NCBI GenBank assembly: GCA_900546265.1
Contig: URCA01000004.1
Coordinates: forward strand, 62,001-126,000
DNA length: 64,000 nucleotides
From: an uncultured Oscillospiraceae bacterium
GTDB taxonomy: Bacteria > Bacillota > Clostridia > Oscillospirales > Acutalibacteraceae
Direction: 5' to 3'
The stretch's first letter is position 1. Every line of letters begins with the position of its first letter. Both the position numbers and the translations under genes were made by a program. Under the pieces are notes generated by a model. It searched no databases and was not told where the DNA came from. It saw only the letters and a program-made list of their open reading frames with translations. This document shows, piece by piece, positions 52,023 through 62,600 of the stretch.

Positions 52023-53594
52023 ATGAATAGAAAGATTCTCCTATCCGCCGTAGCGGTTGCCGCAGTCGGCTGCATCGGGTTGGGCGCGTTGGCGGCTCCT
52101 TCCATCAAGGAATCGGTTTCCAAGCTAATTGCCGGCACCTCTATGGAAGAAACGCTGAATCGGGAAGTGGACATGGGCGACGCTTTCATGGTGGCCAATA
52201 CCCGTCCCGCCAAAACAACGGATCCCAATGCGCAGAACGTTTTCGACGGCGACGACAGCACCGTGTGGACTGCCCCTGCAACCAAAGACGCTATCCTGCA
52301 GATTGACCTGGAGAAAGCGCAGACCATCAACAACATTATTCTCAAGGAAGACGGCAGCAACGTCCGCAAATACCGCATCGATGCCTGGAATGGCGAAAAA
52401 TGGGTGAAGGTGTACAGCAACGATTTGATTGAGAAGTATCATCTGGCCGTTGTGGATCCCATGAAAACCAACGCCATCCGCCTGGTCATCGAGAACTCTG
52501 AGAACCCGGCTTCCATCAAAGAGGTGGAAGTGGTGCATCAGCGTCCGGTGGAGTTGAATAATGAATTTATAAATATGGCTTATATGACCGGGAATTCCTA
52601 CCAACACGGTTGGGATCCTATCGAACCCCAAAAGATGGATACCTTTACGGACCTAACCCTTATCGGCAATTGGATGTTCGACAAAAACGGTGACTTTGTC
52701 ATTATGCTGGAGAAATACGGCCCTGGCGGGTTTGACCATGCCATGGATCCCAAATCCGACGAAGCCATCAGTGAGATGGAAAAGTGGATGAAAAACATCG
52801 AAAGCTATATGGGTAAGAAGCGTCCCAATATCTGGATTTCCCTGACTTGCATGAAATTCATGGAAAATGCGGACGGTACACCGGCTAACGGAGTCGAAGG
52901 CGGCCAGACGGATATTTTCCTGGATGATACCATCCGCGCCAACTTTGTTGCCGAATTCGTTGAGTATGTTAAAAAATACGATTTTTACGGAGTGGATATC
53001 GACTGGGAATATCCGGCGACTAGTAGCCAATGGCAAGCGTATAATCTGCTAGTCCAGGATTTGGCGGATGCCCTTCATGCCGACGGTCGCTATATTTCCA
53101 CCGCTCAGTCCCGCGGCACCGGCCTTTCTAAGGAGACCTTCACGAAGTTTGACCGCATTAATATCATGGCCTATGACAACTATAGCACCATGCAGAACCA
53201 TTCCACCTTCAGCTGGTGTGCGGATGACATTCTGAAATATTTCATCAACACGCTGGGGATCGACCGCAGCAAAATCGTGCTCGGCCTGCCGTGGTACGCG
53301 GTGGATAAGAATTCCATCACCAACCAGACGGATTGGAAAGCGATTTATGGAATTTTGTCTGCGGATAATGAGGAAGGCGACATCACCATTGACGAGGGTA
53401 TCAATACCACCCGTCAGTGGGGCTTCAATGGCCCTAACCTTCTGCGCGACAAAGTGGTGTACGCGATTAAGAACCGGGTTGGCGGCGTGTTTGTTTGGCA
53501 GATTAAGAACGATTTCGAATACGATCATCCCTATTCCCTGGCCCGTGTGATGCATGAGGCCATTGAGGAATACACCTATGTAAAAGCGAAGTAA
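52023..53594 (+). CDS. Exported GH18 glycosidase with F5/8-type C (CBM32-like) domain
   Basis: This 523-residue enzyme starts at ATG 52023. The nearest ribosome site (AAGGAG, 52003) is 14 bp away, slightly far. It has a signal peptide (cleavage near ALA-AP), then an F5/8C domain (about 45-170: NVFDGDDSTVWTAPATKDAI, NNIILKEDGSNVRKYRIDAW, KVYSNDLIEKYHLAVVDPMK). The GH18 barrel runs from about 185 to the end, with catalytic FYGVDIDWEYP near residue 321 (Glu as acid), INIMAYDNY and GLPWYA. Extracellular chitinase-type or endo-beta-N-acetylglucosaminidase activity is expected, releasing oligosaccharides for the importers encoded upstream. Last gene of the island-2 operon. Confidence 0.88.
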   Translation: MNRKILLSAVAVAAVGCIGLGALAAPSIKESVSKLIAGTSMEETLNREVDMGDAFMVANTRPAKTTDPNAQNVFDGDDSTVWTAPATKDAILQIDLEKAQTINNIILKEDGSNVRKYRIDAWNGEKWVKVYSNDLIEKYHLAVVDPMKTNAIRLVIENSENPASIKEVEVVHQRPVELNNEFINMAYMTGNSYQHGWDPIEPQKMDTFTDLTLIGNWMFDKNGDFVIMLEKYGPGGFDHAMDPKSDEAISEMEKWMKNIESYMGKKRPNIWISLTCMKFMENADGTPANGVEGGQTDIFLDDTIRANFVAEFVEYVKKYDFYGVDIDWEYPATSSQWQAYNLLVQDLADALHADGRYISTAQSRGTGLSKETFTKFDRINIMAYDNYSTMQNHSTFSWCADDILKYFINTLGIDRSKIVLGLPWYAVDKNSITNQTDWKAIYGILSADNEEGDITIDEGINTTRQWGFNGPNLLRDKVVYAIKNRVGGVFVWQIKNDFEYDHPYSLARVMHEAIEEYTYVKAK

Positions 53595-53609
53595 AAAATT
53601 ATCTAAAAA

Positions 53610-53649
53610 GGGCGCCCGTCCGGCTGTGGGCGGGCGCCCGTCCGGTTTT
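53610..53649 (+). terminator. Terminator ending the second glycan operon
   Basis: GGGCGCCCG (53610-53618) pairs with CGGGCGCCC (53631-53639), and GTCCGGTTTT follows. A-rich bases precede the stem. Strong stem, short T-tract. Confidence 0.65.
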
Positions 53650-53689
53650 CACCGGCCGGCATGACGATGGAAAGGCGCGGATACTTATT

Positions 53690-55894
53690 ATGAAAACAAC
53701 GACCAACCTGAACCGTGACTGGCTGTACTATCCTGGGGCCTACCAGGCCTCTGTCCGCGCCGAGGATATGCGGCGCGTCTGCCTGCCGCACGCCAACCAG
53801 GAGGTGCCGCTGACGTATTTTGATGAGACCGGCTATCAGTTCGCCTCCTTTTATACCCGGACGATTTCGGCGGACGGGGAACAGGCCGCCAGCCGCTCTT
53901 TTCTGCATTTTGAAGGTGTGATGGCCTGCGCCGAGGTGTTCCTAAACGGGGAATACCTGGGCGGTCACAAAGGCGGGTATACTCCCTTCACTCTGGAGAC
54001 CACCGGCAAGCTGAGAGCGGGAGACAACCTGCTGCTGGTGTGCGTGGATTCCGCCGAACGACCCGACGTGCCGCCCTTTGGCTATTCCATCGACTACCTG
54101 ACCTTCGGCGGGATTTACCGGGATGTGGAGTTGTATACCGCCGACCGGACATATATCGCCGACCTGTTCGCCAAGCCCAGCGGCTGCGCCGGAGGAACGG
54201 CCAGCCTGGAGGCGGAGGTGACCCTGGACGCCCTGCTGCCCGAAGCCGGAGTGCTGACCGTGGCCCTGCGGGGCGACGCGCAGAGCCACCGCGTTGCGGT
54301 ACCCGTCAACGCGGCCGCGGGGCAGACGGCGGTGACCGTCCGCCTGGATGGGCTGACCGATGTGCGGCCCTGGGAGTTGGACGATCCGGCGCTGTATACC
54401 CTGACGGCGGAATACGCCTCTGACGCGTCCCAGGACACGCGGGAAACCCGAATAGGCTTTCGTCAGGCGGTGTTCACGCCGGAGGGCTTTTTCCTCAACG
54501 GCCGCCCCCTCAAGCTGCGGGGCCTCAACCGGCACCAGTCGTATCCCTACGTGGGCTACGCCATGCCCGCCCGCGTCCAGCGCCGGGATGCCGATATCCT
54601 CAAGGACGAGTTGGGCCTCAACCTAGTGCGCACCTCCCATTATCCCCAGTCCCGGGATTTCCTGGACCGCTGCGACGAAATCGGCCTGCTGGTCTTTGAG
54701 GAAATCCCCGGCTGGCAGCATGTGGGGGACAAGGCGTGGCAGGACACGGCGGTGGAGAATGTCCGGGAGATGATCCGGCGGGATCGCCATCACCCCTCCA
54801 TCATTCTGTGGGGCGTGCGTATCAACGAGTCTCAGGATTTCCACGATTTCTACCTTCGCACCAACGCCCTGGCCCACGAACTGGATCCCACCCGCCAGAC
54901 CGGCGGTGTGCGCTGCATCGAAAACAGCGAGCTGCTCGAAGACGTCTATACCATGAACGACTTTATCTTCACTGGCAGCAACGAAATGAAGCGGGACCAG
55001 CGGCGGGTGACCGGCCTTGAGCGGGATGTACCCTATCTTATCACCGAATTCTGTGGTCATATGTGCCCCACCAAGGCTTACGACCACGAGGAACGGGTGA
55101 TCGAGCAGGCCTGGCGGCATATGGGGATGCACGACGCCGTGGGCCGGGATCCCTCCACCGCGGGGGCCATCGGCTGGTGCGCCTTCGATTATCAGACCCA
55201 TAACAACTTCGGTTCCGGTGACCGCATCTGCTACCACGGGGTAATGGACATCTTCCGCCTGCCCAAAATGGCGGCTCACTTTTACCGCAGCCAGCTGTCT
55301 CCCCAAAAAGAGCCGGTGCTGGAGGCGGCGACCTATTGGTCGGTGGGCGATCGCAACGGCGGCGGCATCACCCCCCTGACGGTATTCACCAACTGCGATT
55401 ATATCGAGGTGGAGGTGAACGGCAAGGAGCTGGGCCGTTTTTATCCCGATAAAGAACGGTTCCCCGGCTTGGAATACCCGCCTTGCGTCATCGATAATTT
55501 CAATGTCTGTTGGGGCGAGGCCTGGGGCGGCGGCGTTTTCCGGGGCTATGTGGACGGCCGGCTGGCCATCCGGCGGGAGTACGCCCACGACCCGGTTCCT
55601 TCTTGCCTGGAGGTTCGGGCGGATGACGCGGCCATCGCCGCCGACGGCAGCGATGCCACCCGCGTGACAGTGCGTGCCCTCGACCAGAAAGGCAACGTCC
55701 TGCCCTTTTTCTTCAGTCCTCTGGCCATCCGGGTGGAAGGCCCCGGCTTGTGCGTCGGCGATACCTTGGTTTCCACCCAGGCGGGCGTTTACGCCTTCTG
55801 GGTGCGCAGCAGCGGGGCGTCGGGAGATATCCGGGTGACGGTGGACAATCCCCGCCTCGGCGCACAGTCGCTCACCATCGCGGCCAAAGGCTGA
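53690..55894 (+). CDS. GH2 family glycoside hydrolase (beta-galactosidase/glucuronidase type)
   Basis: This 734-residue cytoplasmic enzyme starts at ATG 53690. The order is a jelly-roll N-domain (FLNGEYLGGHKGGYTPF, GGIYRDVELY), an immunoglobulin-like domain, and a catalytic barrel starting KLRGLNRHQSYPYVGYAMP. The acid/base Glu is in LWGVRINES and the nucleophile Glu in LITEFCGH. A beta-rich C-terminal extension of about 180 residues is present. It could be a beta-galactosidase, glucuronidase or mannosidase; RTSHYPQSRDFLDRCDEIGL fits the first two. It is preceded by a terminator and has no visible strong promoter, so its transcription start is unclear. Confidence 0.87.
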   Translation: MKTTTNLNRDWLYYPGAYQASVRAEDMRRVCLPHANQEVPLTYFDETGYQFASFYTRTISADGEQAASRSFLHFEGVMACAEVFLNGEYLGGHKGGYTPFTLETTGKLRAGDNLLLVCVDSAERPDVPPFGYSIDYLTFGGIYRDVELYTADRTYIADLFAKPSGCAGGTASLEAEVTLDALLPEAGVLTVALRGDAQSHRVAVPVNAAAGQTAVTVRLDGLTDVRPWELDDPALYTLTAEYASDASQDTRETRIGFRQAVFTPEGFFLNGRPLKLRGLNRHQSYPYVGYAMPARVQRRDADILKDELGLNLVRTSHYPQSRDFLDRCDEIGLLVFEEIPGWQHVGDKAWQDTAVENVREMIRRDRHHPSIILWGVRINESQDFHDFYLRTNALAHELDPTRQTGGVRCIENSELLEDVYTMNDFIFTGSNEMKRDQRRVTGLERDVPYLITEFCGHMCPTKAYDHEERVIEQAWRHMGMHDAVGRDPSTAGAIGWCAFDYQTHNNFGSGDRICYHGVMDIFRLPKMAAHFYRSQLSPQKEPVLEAATYWSVGDRNGGGITPLTVFTNCDYIEVEVNGKELGRFYPDKERFPGLEYPPCVIDNFNVCWGEAWGGGVFRGYVDGRLAIRREYAHDPVPSCLEVRADDAAIAADGSDATRVTVRALDQKGNVLPFFFSPLAIRVEGPGLCVGDTLVSTQAGVYAFWVRSSGASGDIRVTVDNPRLGAQSLTIAAKG

Positions 55895-55969
55895 CCATCC
55901 AAAATGCAGGACGACTCCATTGCCGATGGGGTTCATCGAAAATAGATAAAGCAAAGCTGTATTTGGATA

Positions 55970-55998
55970 TTTACAAAAGCACCTGCTGAGGGTATAGT
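55970..55998 (+). promoter_or_regulatory. SigA-type promoter of the XRE regulator
   Basis: TTTACA at 55970-55975, 17-bp spacer, TATAGT at 55993-55998. It drives the XRE gene at 56025 and perhaps the LacI gene behind it. Confidence 0.65.
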
Positions 55999-56024
55999 AT
56001 AAGAATAGGAAAGTAGGTGCCAGC

Positions 56025-56351
56025 ATGGGCGAGATCCGCGAGAATGTCAAACAGAATCTGGGATATTTTCTGTCCCTCAGAGGCATGTCTCAGAAGGAAC
56101 TGGCGATGAAGCTGGGCGTGTCCCAGTCCGCCGTTACGAACTGGATAAAGGGAAAGAATTCCCCCGATATCGAAATGGTCGCGCTTATCTGCCAGCATCT
56201 GCATATATCGGTGGCGGAGCTGTTCGGCATGACTGGCGACGAGACGTATTCCGACCGGGAACGGGTTCTCGTGGCGCAGTACCGGAACAAGCCGGACATG
56301 CGGCGCGCGGTCGACATTCTGCTGGAAATCGAGGGGCGCGCCGCGCCCTGA
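56025..56351 (+). CDS. XRE-family transcriptional regulator
   Basis: This 108-residue protein starts at ATG 56025 with GTAGGTG upstream. The helix-turn-helix spans about residues 20-55: MSQKELAMKLGVSQSAVTNW, then KGKNSPDIEMVALICQHL. The last 35 residues are helical and basic, without a ligand domain. It is likely a small repressor. It lies 75 bp before the LacI-family gene and downstream of its own promoter; the target is unknown but may be the adjacent hydrolase genes. Confidence 0.88.
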   Translation: MGEIRENVKQNLGYFLSLRGMSQKELAMKLGVSQSAVTNWIKGKNSPDIEMVALICQHLHISVAELFGMTGDETYSDRERVLVAQYRNKPDMRRAVDILLEIEGRAAP

Positions 56352-56426
56352 CAGCAGCTTCGGCGGCTCATGAAGAATAGGGGGACACTGGGTGCCTTTA
56401 GGCGTCCGCGTCAGCAGGAGGACAGC

Positions 56427-57419
56427 ATGGCAATCACCATCAAGGACATCGCGGTACAGACGGGCCTGGCTATTTCCACCATTTCCAAATATCTCAACGG
56501 GGGCAATGTCCTGCCGGAAAACCAGGAGAAAATCCGCAAGGTGATTGATGAGCTGGGTTTCAGCGCCAATTCCTTCGCCAGGGGCCTGAAAACCAACAAA
56601 TCTCATCTGATTGGCGTGGTGGTGGATTCTCTGGAGGATATGCTGCAGGCGAAAATCGTCACCGCCATGGAGACGGTGTTCCGCCGCCACGGCTACGCCT
56701 GCCTGGTGTCCGACGCGGGCAACGATGTGCTCGCCCAGAAAAGCATTGTGGAGTTTCTCCTGGCCCAAAGCGTGGACGGCATCATTTTTCTGCCCATGCG
56801 GGTGAATATGAACGACTTCGAGGCCTATCTGGAAAAAGAAATCCCGGTGGTGGCCCTCTTCGGCAAGCCGGACGAGATGGACTGCGATACCATCACGGTG
56901 GACGACTACGCCCCGGTGTATTCCTCGGTTCGCTGCCTGATATCCTCCGGTCGCCGGCGGATCGGCATCGTCGCGGGCATGGAAACGGATCCCATCGCCG
57001 CCCAGCGGCTCAAGGGGTATACTGACGCGCTCAAAAATGCCCACTTCGCTCTGGAGCCGGCGCTGATTTCTCATGGGGAATACTCCACCGAAAGCGGGTA
57101 CGAACGGGCCAAGCAGCTGCTGAGTCTTCCCGAGCCGCCCGATGCCCTGCTGGTCAGTGACAACCTGACCACCGTGGGTGCCTTGATGGCGGTGATGGAA
57201 AGGGGACTCAAGGTGCCCCGCCAGCTGGCGATTATCGGCTTCGATAACGTGATGCTGTCCCAGAGCCTGACCCCCAAGCTGAGCGTTATCGTCCACCCGA
57301 CGGAGAAGATGGCCGCCGTAGCGGCCCAGACCCTCCTCGATCAGCTGTCCGCCGGCGGGAAAAACCCCATCCAGAGTCTGCGCCTGCCCTCGGAATTCAT
57401 GATGGGGGACTCGTTATAG
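56427..57419 (+). CDS. LacI-family transcriptional regulator
   Basis: This is a 330-residue protein. I chose ATG 56427 because CAGGAGGACAGC precedes it; a start at 56370 lacks a ribosome site. The N-terminal HTH reads ITIKDIAVQTGLAISTISKY, followed by the hinge, FARGLKTNKSHLIGVV, and a periplasmic-binding-type effector domain (SDAGNDVLAQKSIVEFLLAQ, DALLVSDNLTTVGALMAVME). LacI proteins repress sugar genes until a sugar binds. It precedes the GH29-GH2-aldolase-sialidase genes. Candidate targets are that operon and the three GCGAAATGTTT sites at 34731-35085; both are inference. Confidence 0.9.
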   Translation: MAITIKDIAVQTGLAISTISKYLNGGNVLPENQEKIRKVIDELGFSANSFARGLKTNKSHLIGVVVDSLEDMLQAKIVTAMETVFRRHGYACLVSDAGNDVLAQKSIVEFLLAQSVDGIIFLPMRVNMNDFEAYLEKEIPVVALFGKPDEMDCDTITVDDYAPVYSSVRCLISSGRRRIGIVAGMETDPIAAQRLKGYTDALKNAHFALEPALISHGEYSTESGYERAKQLLSLPEPPDALLVSDNLTTVGALMAVMERGLKVPRQLAIIGFDNVMLSQSLTPKLSVIVHPTEKMAAVAAQTLLDQLSAGGKNPIQSLRLPSEFMMGDSL

Positions 57420-57420
57420 A

Positions 57421-57567
57421 TGGGGGGATACCCCCGCCGAAAACGCCGGAAGGCGTTTTTCACCCCCCCATTAAGGAAATATACTTAAAAATTCCTGTGG
57501 GGGATCCCCCTCTGCAAAATCAACTGCGGCATATCCTTGTCAAGAAAGATATAGGGGTATAACGATC
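57421..57567 (+). promoter_or_regulatory. Terminator and G/C-tract leader before the fucosidase operon
   Basis: AAAACGCC (57440-57447) pairs with GGCGTTTT (57452-57459) around GGAA and ends in T57460, an intrinsic terminator for the LacI gene. Flanking G and C tracts (57422-57427, 57431-57435, 57463-57469, 57499-57503, 57506-57510) can pair in mutually exclusive ways. GGGGGATCCCCC at 57499-57510 is a perfect palindrome. A -10-like TATACT lies at 57480-57485 with a poor -35. Confidence 0.6.
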
Positions 57568-59589
57568 ATGGAACAACGCTATTCGCAGAGCTTTGAGAGC
57601 ATCCGGGCGGGAGAGCCGGCCGGTGACCTCCTGCGTAAGGCGGCCGGGGTGGCGCCGACGCCCCGCCAGCTCGCTTGGCAGCGGCTGGAACTGACCGCCT
57701 TTATCCATTTCGGCATGAACACCTTCACCGACCGGGAATGGGGAGACGGCGCCGAATCCCCGCAGCTCTTCAACCCGACGGACTTGGATGCCGATCAGTG
57801 GGTTCGGGTGCTGAAGGACGCCGGTTTCAAGGGCCTGATCCTGACCTGCAAGCATCACGACGGCTTCTGCCTGTGGCCCTCGGCTCACACCACCCATTCG
57901 GTGAAACAGTCCCCCTGGAAAAACGGCGGGGGAGACGTGGTGAGGGAGGTGTCCGATGCCTGCCGCCGGGCGGGGCTGCGGTTTGGTATTTACCTTTCTC
58001 CCTGGGATCGGCACGATCCCCGCTACGGGGACTCCCCGGCGTACAACGCCTTTTTTCTCGCCCAGCTGGAAGAGCTGCTCACCGGCTATGGCGAGATATT
58101 CGAGGTGTGGTTCGACGGTGCCTGCGCCGAAGGGCCGTGCGGCAAACGGCAGGAATACGACTGGGCGGCTTATTTCGCCCTCATCCGCCGTCTCCAGCCT
58201 GATGCCGTCATCTCCATCGAGGGCCCTGATGTCCGCTGGGTGGGCAACGAGGCGGGCAAGGGCCGGCGGGAGGAGTGGAGCGTTTACCCCTACGGCCGGC
58301 GTTTAGACGCCGAGGACGGGACGTTTCTGATGAACGCCGGCGACTGCACGGCGCCCGATCTCGGCAGCGACCGGCTGCTGGCCTCCCTGGACGAGGGGTG
58401 GGAGTATCTGTACTGGTATCCCGCCCAGGTTGACACCTCCATCCGCCCCGGCTGGTTCTATCACACCTGGGAGGACGATAAGGTCAAACCCCTGCACGAG
58501 CTGGCCGCCATCTACCGGCAGTCGGTGGGGAACAACGCTCAGCTGCTGCTGAACATCCCTCCGGATACCCGGGGCCGGCTAAGCGATAAGGACGCCGCCC
58601 GCCTCGAGGAGTTCGGCCGGTACCTGCGCGCCGCCTACGGCCGCAACCTGGCCGAAGGCCGCCCGCTGGAGGTCCGGCGGGACGGGGACGCCTATGTCGT
58701 TTCCCTCACTTTGGACGAGCCGGTCGCCTTCAACCAGGCGGTGCTGATGGAGGACATTACGCAGGGCCAGCATGTGGGCGCCTTCACCCTGCGGGCCTAT
58801 TGCGGGGACGAGCTGACGGCCAGCGCCGACGGCGCCACCGTGGGGTATAAAAAAATCCTTCCCCTGCCCGCGGCCGTTGCCGACCGGGTGGATATCGTCG
58901 TCACCGCCTGCCGGGCCGCGCCGGTGTTCACCTTCGTGGGCCTGTATGACGCGCCCACCGTGGCGCAGCCTCCCTCCATTACCCGCAGCCAGGCGGGCCT
59001 GGTCTCCATCGCGGCCGGTCCGGACGCGCGCATCCGCTGGTCGGTGGACGGCGGCGCCTGGCGGGACTATACCGGCCCCTTCGCTTTTCCCCGCAGCGGC
59101 CGGATCCGGGCCGAAGCCTGGTACGACGCGGCCCGCCTGTTTGGCGAGAACGGCCCGTCCGCCGAAGCGGTGTTCGGCCTGCTCAAGACCTCCTGGACGC
59201 TGAAGTCCCATACTGGCCAAACGGCGACCGGCTTCTCGGCGGATAATCTGACGGACGACGACAAACCCTATGTGTGCTTCGAGGGGGAGCTGCCCCTCGA
59301 GGTGACCGTCGACCTTGGACAAAGCGAGACAGTGCGCGGCTTCGCCTACCGGCCGGTGGACGATATCTTTGACTTCTCTGCCAATGTTTACGCCTACGCG
59401 CTGTATCTCAGCGCGGACGGCGAAACCTTCTTTCTGGCCGACCGGGGTGTATTTGACAACCTGCGCAACAACCCGGTTCTCCAGGTCAGGGACTTTGGCC
59501 GAAGCTATACGGCCCGCGCCTTCCGCTTGGTGGCCGAAAGCGGGTTCGACGCCCGGCGGGTCAGCCTGGGCAAGCTGTCGCTGCTGTAG
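57568..59589 (+). CDS. GH29 alpha-L-fucosidase with C-terminal CBM32-like domain
   Basis: This 673-residue cytoplasmic enzyme starts at ATG 57568 after ATAGGGG. GH29 landmarks are FIHFGMNTFTDREWG, ILTCKHHDGFCLWPSAHTTH, GIYLSPWDRH and the nucleophile Asp in EVWFDGA (about residue 190). A chitobiase-C-like segment (about 470-540, SIAAGPDARIRWSVDGG) and an F5/8C-type domain (about 545-673, EVTVDLGQSETVRGFAYRP) follow. The pattern fits the GH29-B group that cleaves alpha-1,3/4-fucose on branched chains, though subgroup is a judgement by eye. First gene of an operon with beta-galactosidase, aldolase and sialidase. Confidence 0.9.
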   Translation: MEQRYSQSFESIRAGEPAGDLLRKAAGVAPTPRQLAWQRLELTAFIHFGMNTFTDREWGDGAESPQLFNPTDLDADQWVRVLKDAGFKGLILTCKHHDGFCLWPSAHTTHSVKQSPWKNGGGDVVREVSDACRRAGLRFGIYLSPWDRHDPRYGDSPAYNAFFLAQLEELLTGYGEIFEVWFDGACAEGPCGKRQEYDWAAYFALIRRLQPDAVISIEGPDVRWVGNEAGKGRREEWSVYPYGRRLDAEDGTFLMNAGDCTAPDLGSDRLLASLDEGWEYLYWYPAQVDTSIRPGWFYHTWEDDKVKPLHELAAIYRQSVGNNAQLLLNIPPDTRGRLSDKDAARLEEFGRYLRAAYGRNLAEGRPLEVRRDGDAYVVSLTLDEPVAFNQAVLMEDITQGQHVGAFTLRAYCGDELTASADGATVGYKKILPLPAAVADRVDIVVTACRAAPVFTFVGLYDAPTVAQPPSITRSQAGLVSIAAGPDARIRWSVDGGAWRDYTGPFAFPRSGRIRAEAWYDAARLFGENGPSAEAVFGLLKTSWTLKSHTGQTATGFSADNLTDDDKPYVCFEGELPLEVTVDLGQSETVRGFAYRPVDDIFDFSANVYAYALYLSADGETFFLADRGVFDNLRNNPVLQVRDFGRSYTARAFRLVAESGFDARRVSLGKLSLL

Positions 59590-59631
59590 CCATACGCCCT
59601 GCGGGGCCGCACGATAAGGGGGATTTGATTC

Positions 59632-62600
59632 ATGGACATCGAGAAAATCCTGCAAAATCCGGAAATCGTACAGATCCACAGGGAACCGGCCCGCGCCTAT
59701 TACATCCCGTTTCAGGACGGGGCGATGGCGCTGCAGGCGGACAAGGAGGAGTCTGTCTACTATGCGCCGCTGGGCGGCGACTGGGCCTTTGCGTACTATG
59801 GGCGATCCTATGACGTGGACGAGGCGATCTTCGATCCGGATGGCAGCGTGGAGGGCTGGGACACCATTCCCGTCCCCTCTAACTGGCAGATGCACGGCTA
59901 CGACGTGCCGCATTATACCAATGTCAACTATATCATTCCCATCGATCCGCCTTACGTGCCGGACGACAACCCCTGCGGCGTCTACGTCAAATCCATGAAC
60001 ATCCCCGGGATTTGGAAGGATAAACGGATCTATCTCAATTTTGACGGCATCAATTCCTGCGGCTTCATCTGGGTCAACGGCACCTTCGCTGGATACACCA
60101 ACGGATCCCGCTGCTCCGCAGAATTCGATATCACCCCCTATGTGCATACGGGGGAAAACCGCCTGCTGGTGCAGGTGTTCAAGTGGTGCAGCGGCACCTA
60201 TCTGGAGGCCCAGGACAGCTATCGGCTGTCCGGCATCTTCCGGGACGTGTACCTGCTGGCCCGGGAGCCTGACCATATCCGCGACGTCTTTATCCGCGCC
60301 CGCTTGGACGATGCCTATACGACGGCCCGGGTGGAGGCGGCGCTGGACTTCCGCGGGAAAGGCGGGCCGGTAACGCTGGACGTGTACGCTCCCGACGGCC
60401 GGGCCGTCTACCACCAGGAAAACGAGACTATTGAGCCCTTCACCCTGACCGACATCGCTCTCTGGACGGATGAAACCCCGTCGCTGTATACCTTCCTGTT
60501 CCAGTACGGCCAGGAGGCCATCGCCATCCCCTTCGGCCTGCGGGAGGTCCGGTTCAGCGAGAAGGGCGCGTTGCTTGTCAACGGAAAGTCCGTCAAGTTA
60601 AAAGGGGTCAACCGGCACGATTCTCATCCCGATTTCGGCCAGTACTGCCCCGATGAGCATATGGAGCAGGACATCCGCCTGATGAAGCAGCACAACATCA
60701 ACTGCATCCGCACCTCCCACTACCCCAACGCCCCCATTTTCCCCGCTCTGTGCGATCGGTACGGGATTTATCTCATTGAGGAAGCCGACCTGGAATGCCA
60801 CGGTATGATCTGGGCGGAGGATCACAACCTGCTCAATAACGATCCCCAATGGGCCGCCGCCTATCTCGACCGGGTGTCCCGGATGGTGGAACGGGACAAG
60901 AATCATCCCTCCATCATCATGTGGAGCCTGGGCAACGAATCGGGCATCGGCCGCAATCACGAGCTGAACGCCGCCTGGGTGAGGGAGCGGGATGACACCC
61001 GCCTGGTTCACTATGAAACGGTGGCCTACCTGACCGAGGCGGGGGTGTTCTATCTGGTGGACAACGGCCAGGGCGAGGTCGGGGACTTCACCAGCCGCAT
61101 GTATATGGAGCCGGCCGAGCTGGAAAAATACGGCCGCTCCGGCAATCCGGTCCCCTTGTTCCTGTGCGAATACTGCCACGCCATGGGCCTCGGCCCGGGG
61201 GACGTGACCGATTACTGGGACGTGTTTTATAAGTATCCCAATCTCATCGGCGGCGCCATCTGGGAATGGTGCGATCACAGCGTCCGCCGGCGGGACGAGG
61301 CCGGCCGCTCCTTCTTCGTCTACGGCGGCTATTTCGGGGAATACCCTCACGACGACAATTTCTGCGCCGACGGGCTGGTCACCCCCGACCGGGTGCCCTC
61401 CTCCGGCCTGCTGGAGGTGAAAAAGGCCTACCAGCCGGTCGCGGTGGAGGCGGTGGATCTGGAAAACCGCCGCCTGCGGATTGTCAACCGGTACCATTTC
61501 CTCAATTTGTCCCACCTGGCCCTGCTGTGGAAGGTGACCCGGGACGGCGTCCAGGTGGCCACCGGCGAGATGTACGACCTGGACGTTCCCGCTGGGGACA
61601 GCCGGGAGGTAACGCTCGACTATGACATTCCCGCCATGGACATCAGCGAATACCATCTGGATATCCGCTTTGTGCTGCGCGCCGATACGGCTTACGCCGC
61701 GCGCGGCTGTGAGGTGGCGTTCGAGCAGTTCCCGCTGCCGGTGGTGGCGGCCCGCCGGGCCCGGCTGCCTCTGACCAAATACGACGCCCTGACGGTGTCC
61801 GAGGACAAGCGCTCCTTCACCGTGGCGGGCAGCGGCTTCGCCTACCGGATCGATAAGGGCCGGGGTATGCTGTCGAGCGTGTTCGCCAAAGGGCGGGAAT
61901 GTCTGGGCGGCGGCGCGCGGCTTTCCATCTGGCGGGCTCCCATCGATAACGATCGGAATGTGGTCGGTGCCTGGAAGGCGGAGGGCTATAACACCGCCGG
62001 CGTCAAGGTGTACAAAACCGAGCTGGCCAAGACCTCCGACACGGAGATCGTCGTCCGGGTGGAGTTTTCCATGGCCGGGGTCAGCTATATGCCCATCCTC
62101 AGCGGCGTGCTGGAATACCGGGTGACGAGTGACGGCGTTTTGACCGTCCACGCCGGGGTCAACGTGCGGGAAACCGCCATGCCCCTGCCCCGGTTCGGCA
62201 TGGAATTCATCCTCCCCCGGGGCAGCGAGTGCCTCGAGTATTTCGGCAAGGGGGAGCAGGAGAATTACGAGGACATGTGCCGCAGCGCCCGGATAGGCCT
62301 GTACAAATCCACCGTGACCGACCAGTATTTCCCCTATATCCGTCCGCAGGAAACCGGCAACCACACGGCGGCGCGCTGGCTGCGCGTCACCAACAAGGTG
62401 GGCGGCGGCCTGCAGTTCACCGGCCGTCCCACCTTCAATTTCAGCGCCCTGCACTTCACGGCGGCGGATTTGGAGACGGCCATGTACACCCGGGATCTCC
62501 GCCCGCGTGAGGAGACAATCGTGCGCATCGACTATAAGCAGACCGGCGTCGGCTCGGCCAGCTGCGGGGTCAAGCTCGCGGAAAAGTACCAGTTCAAGGA

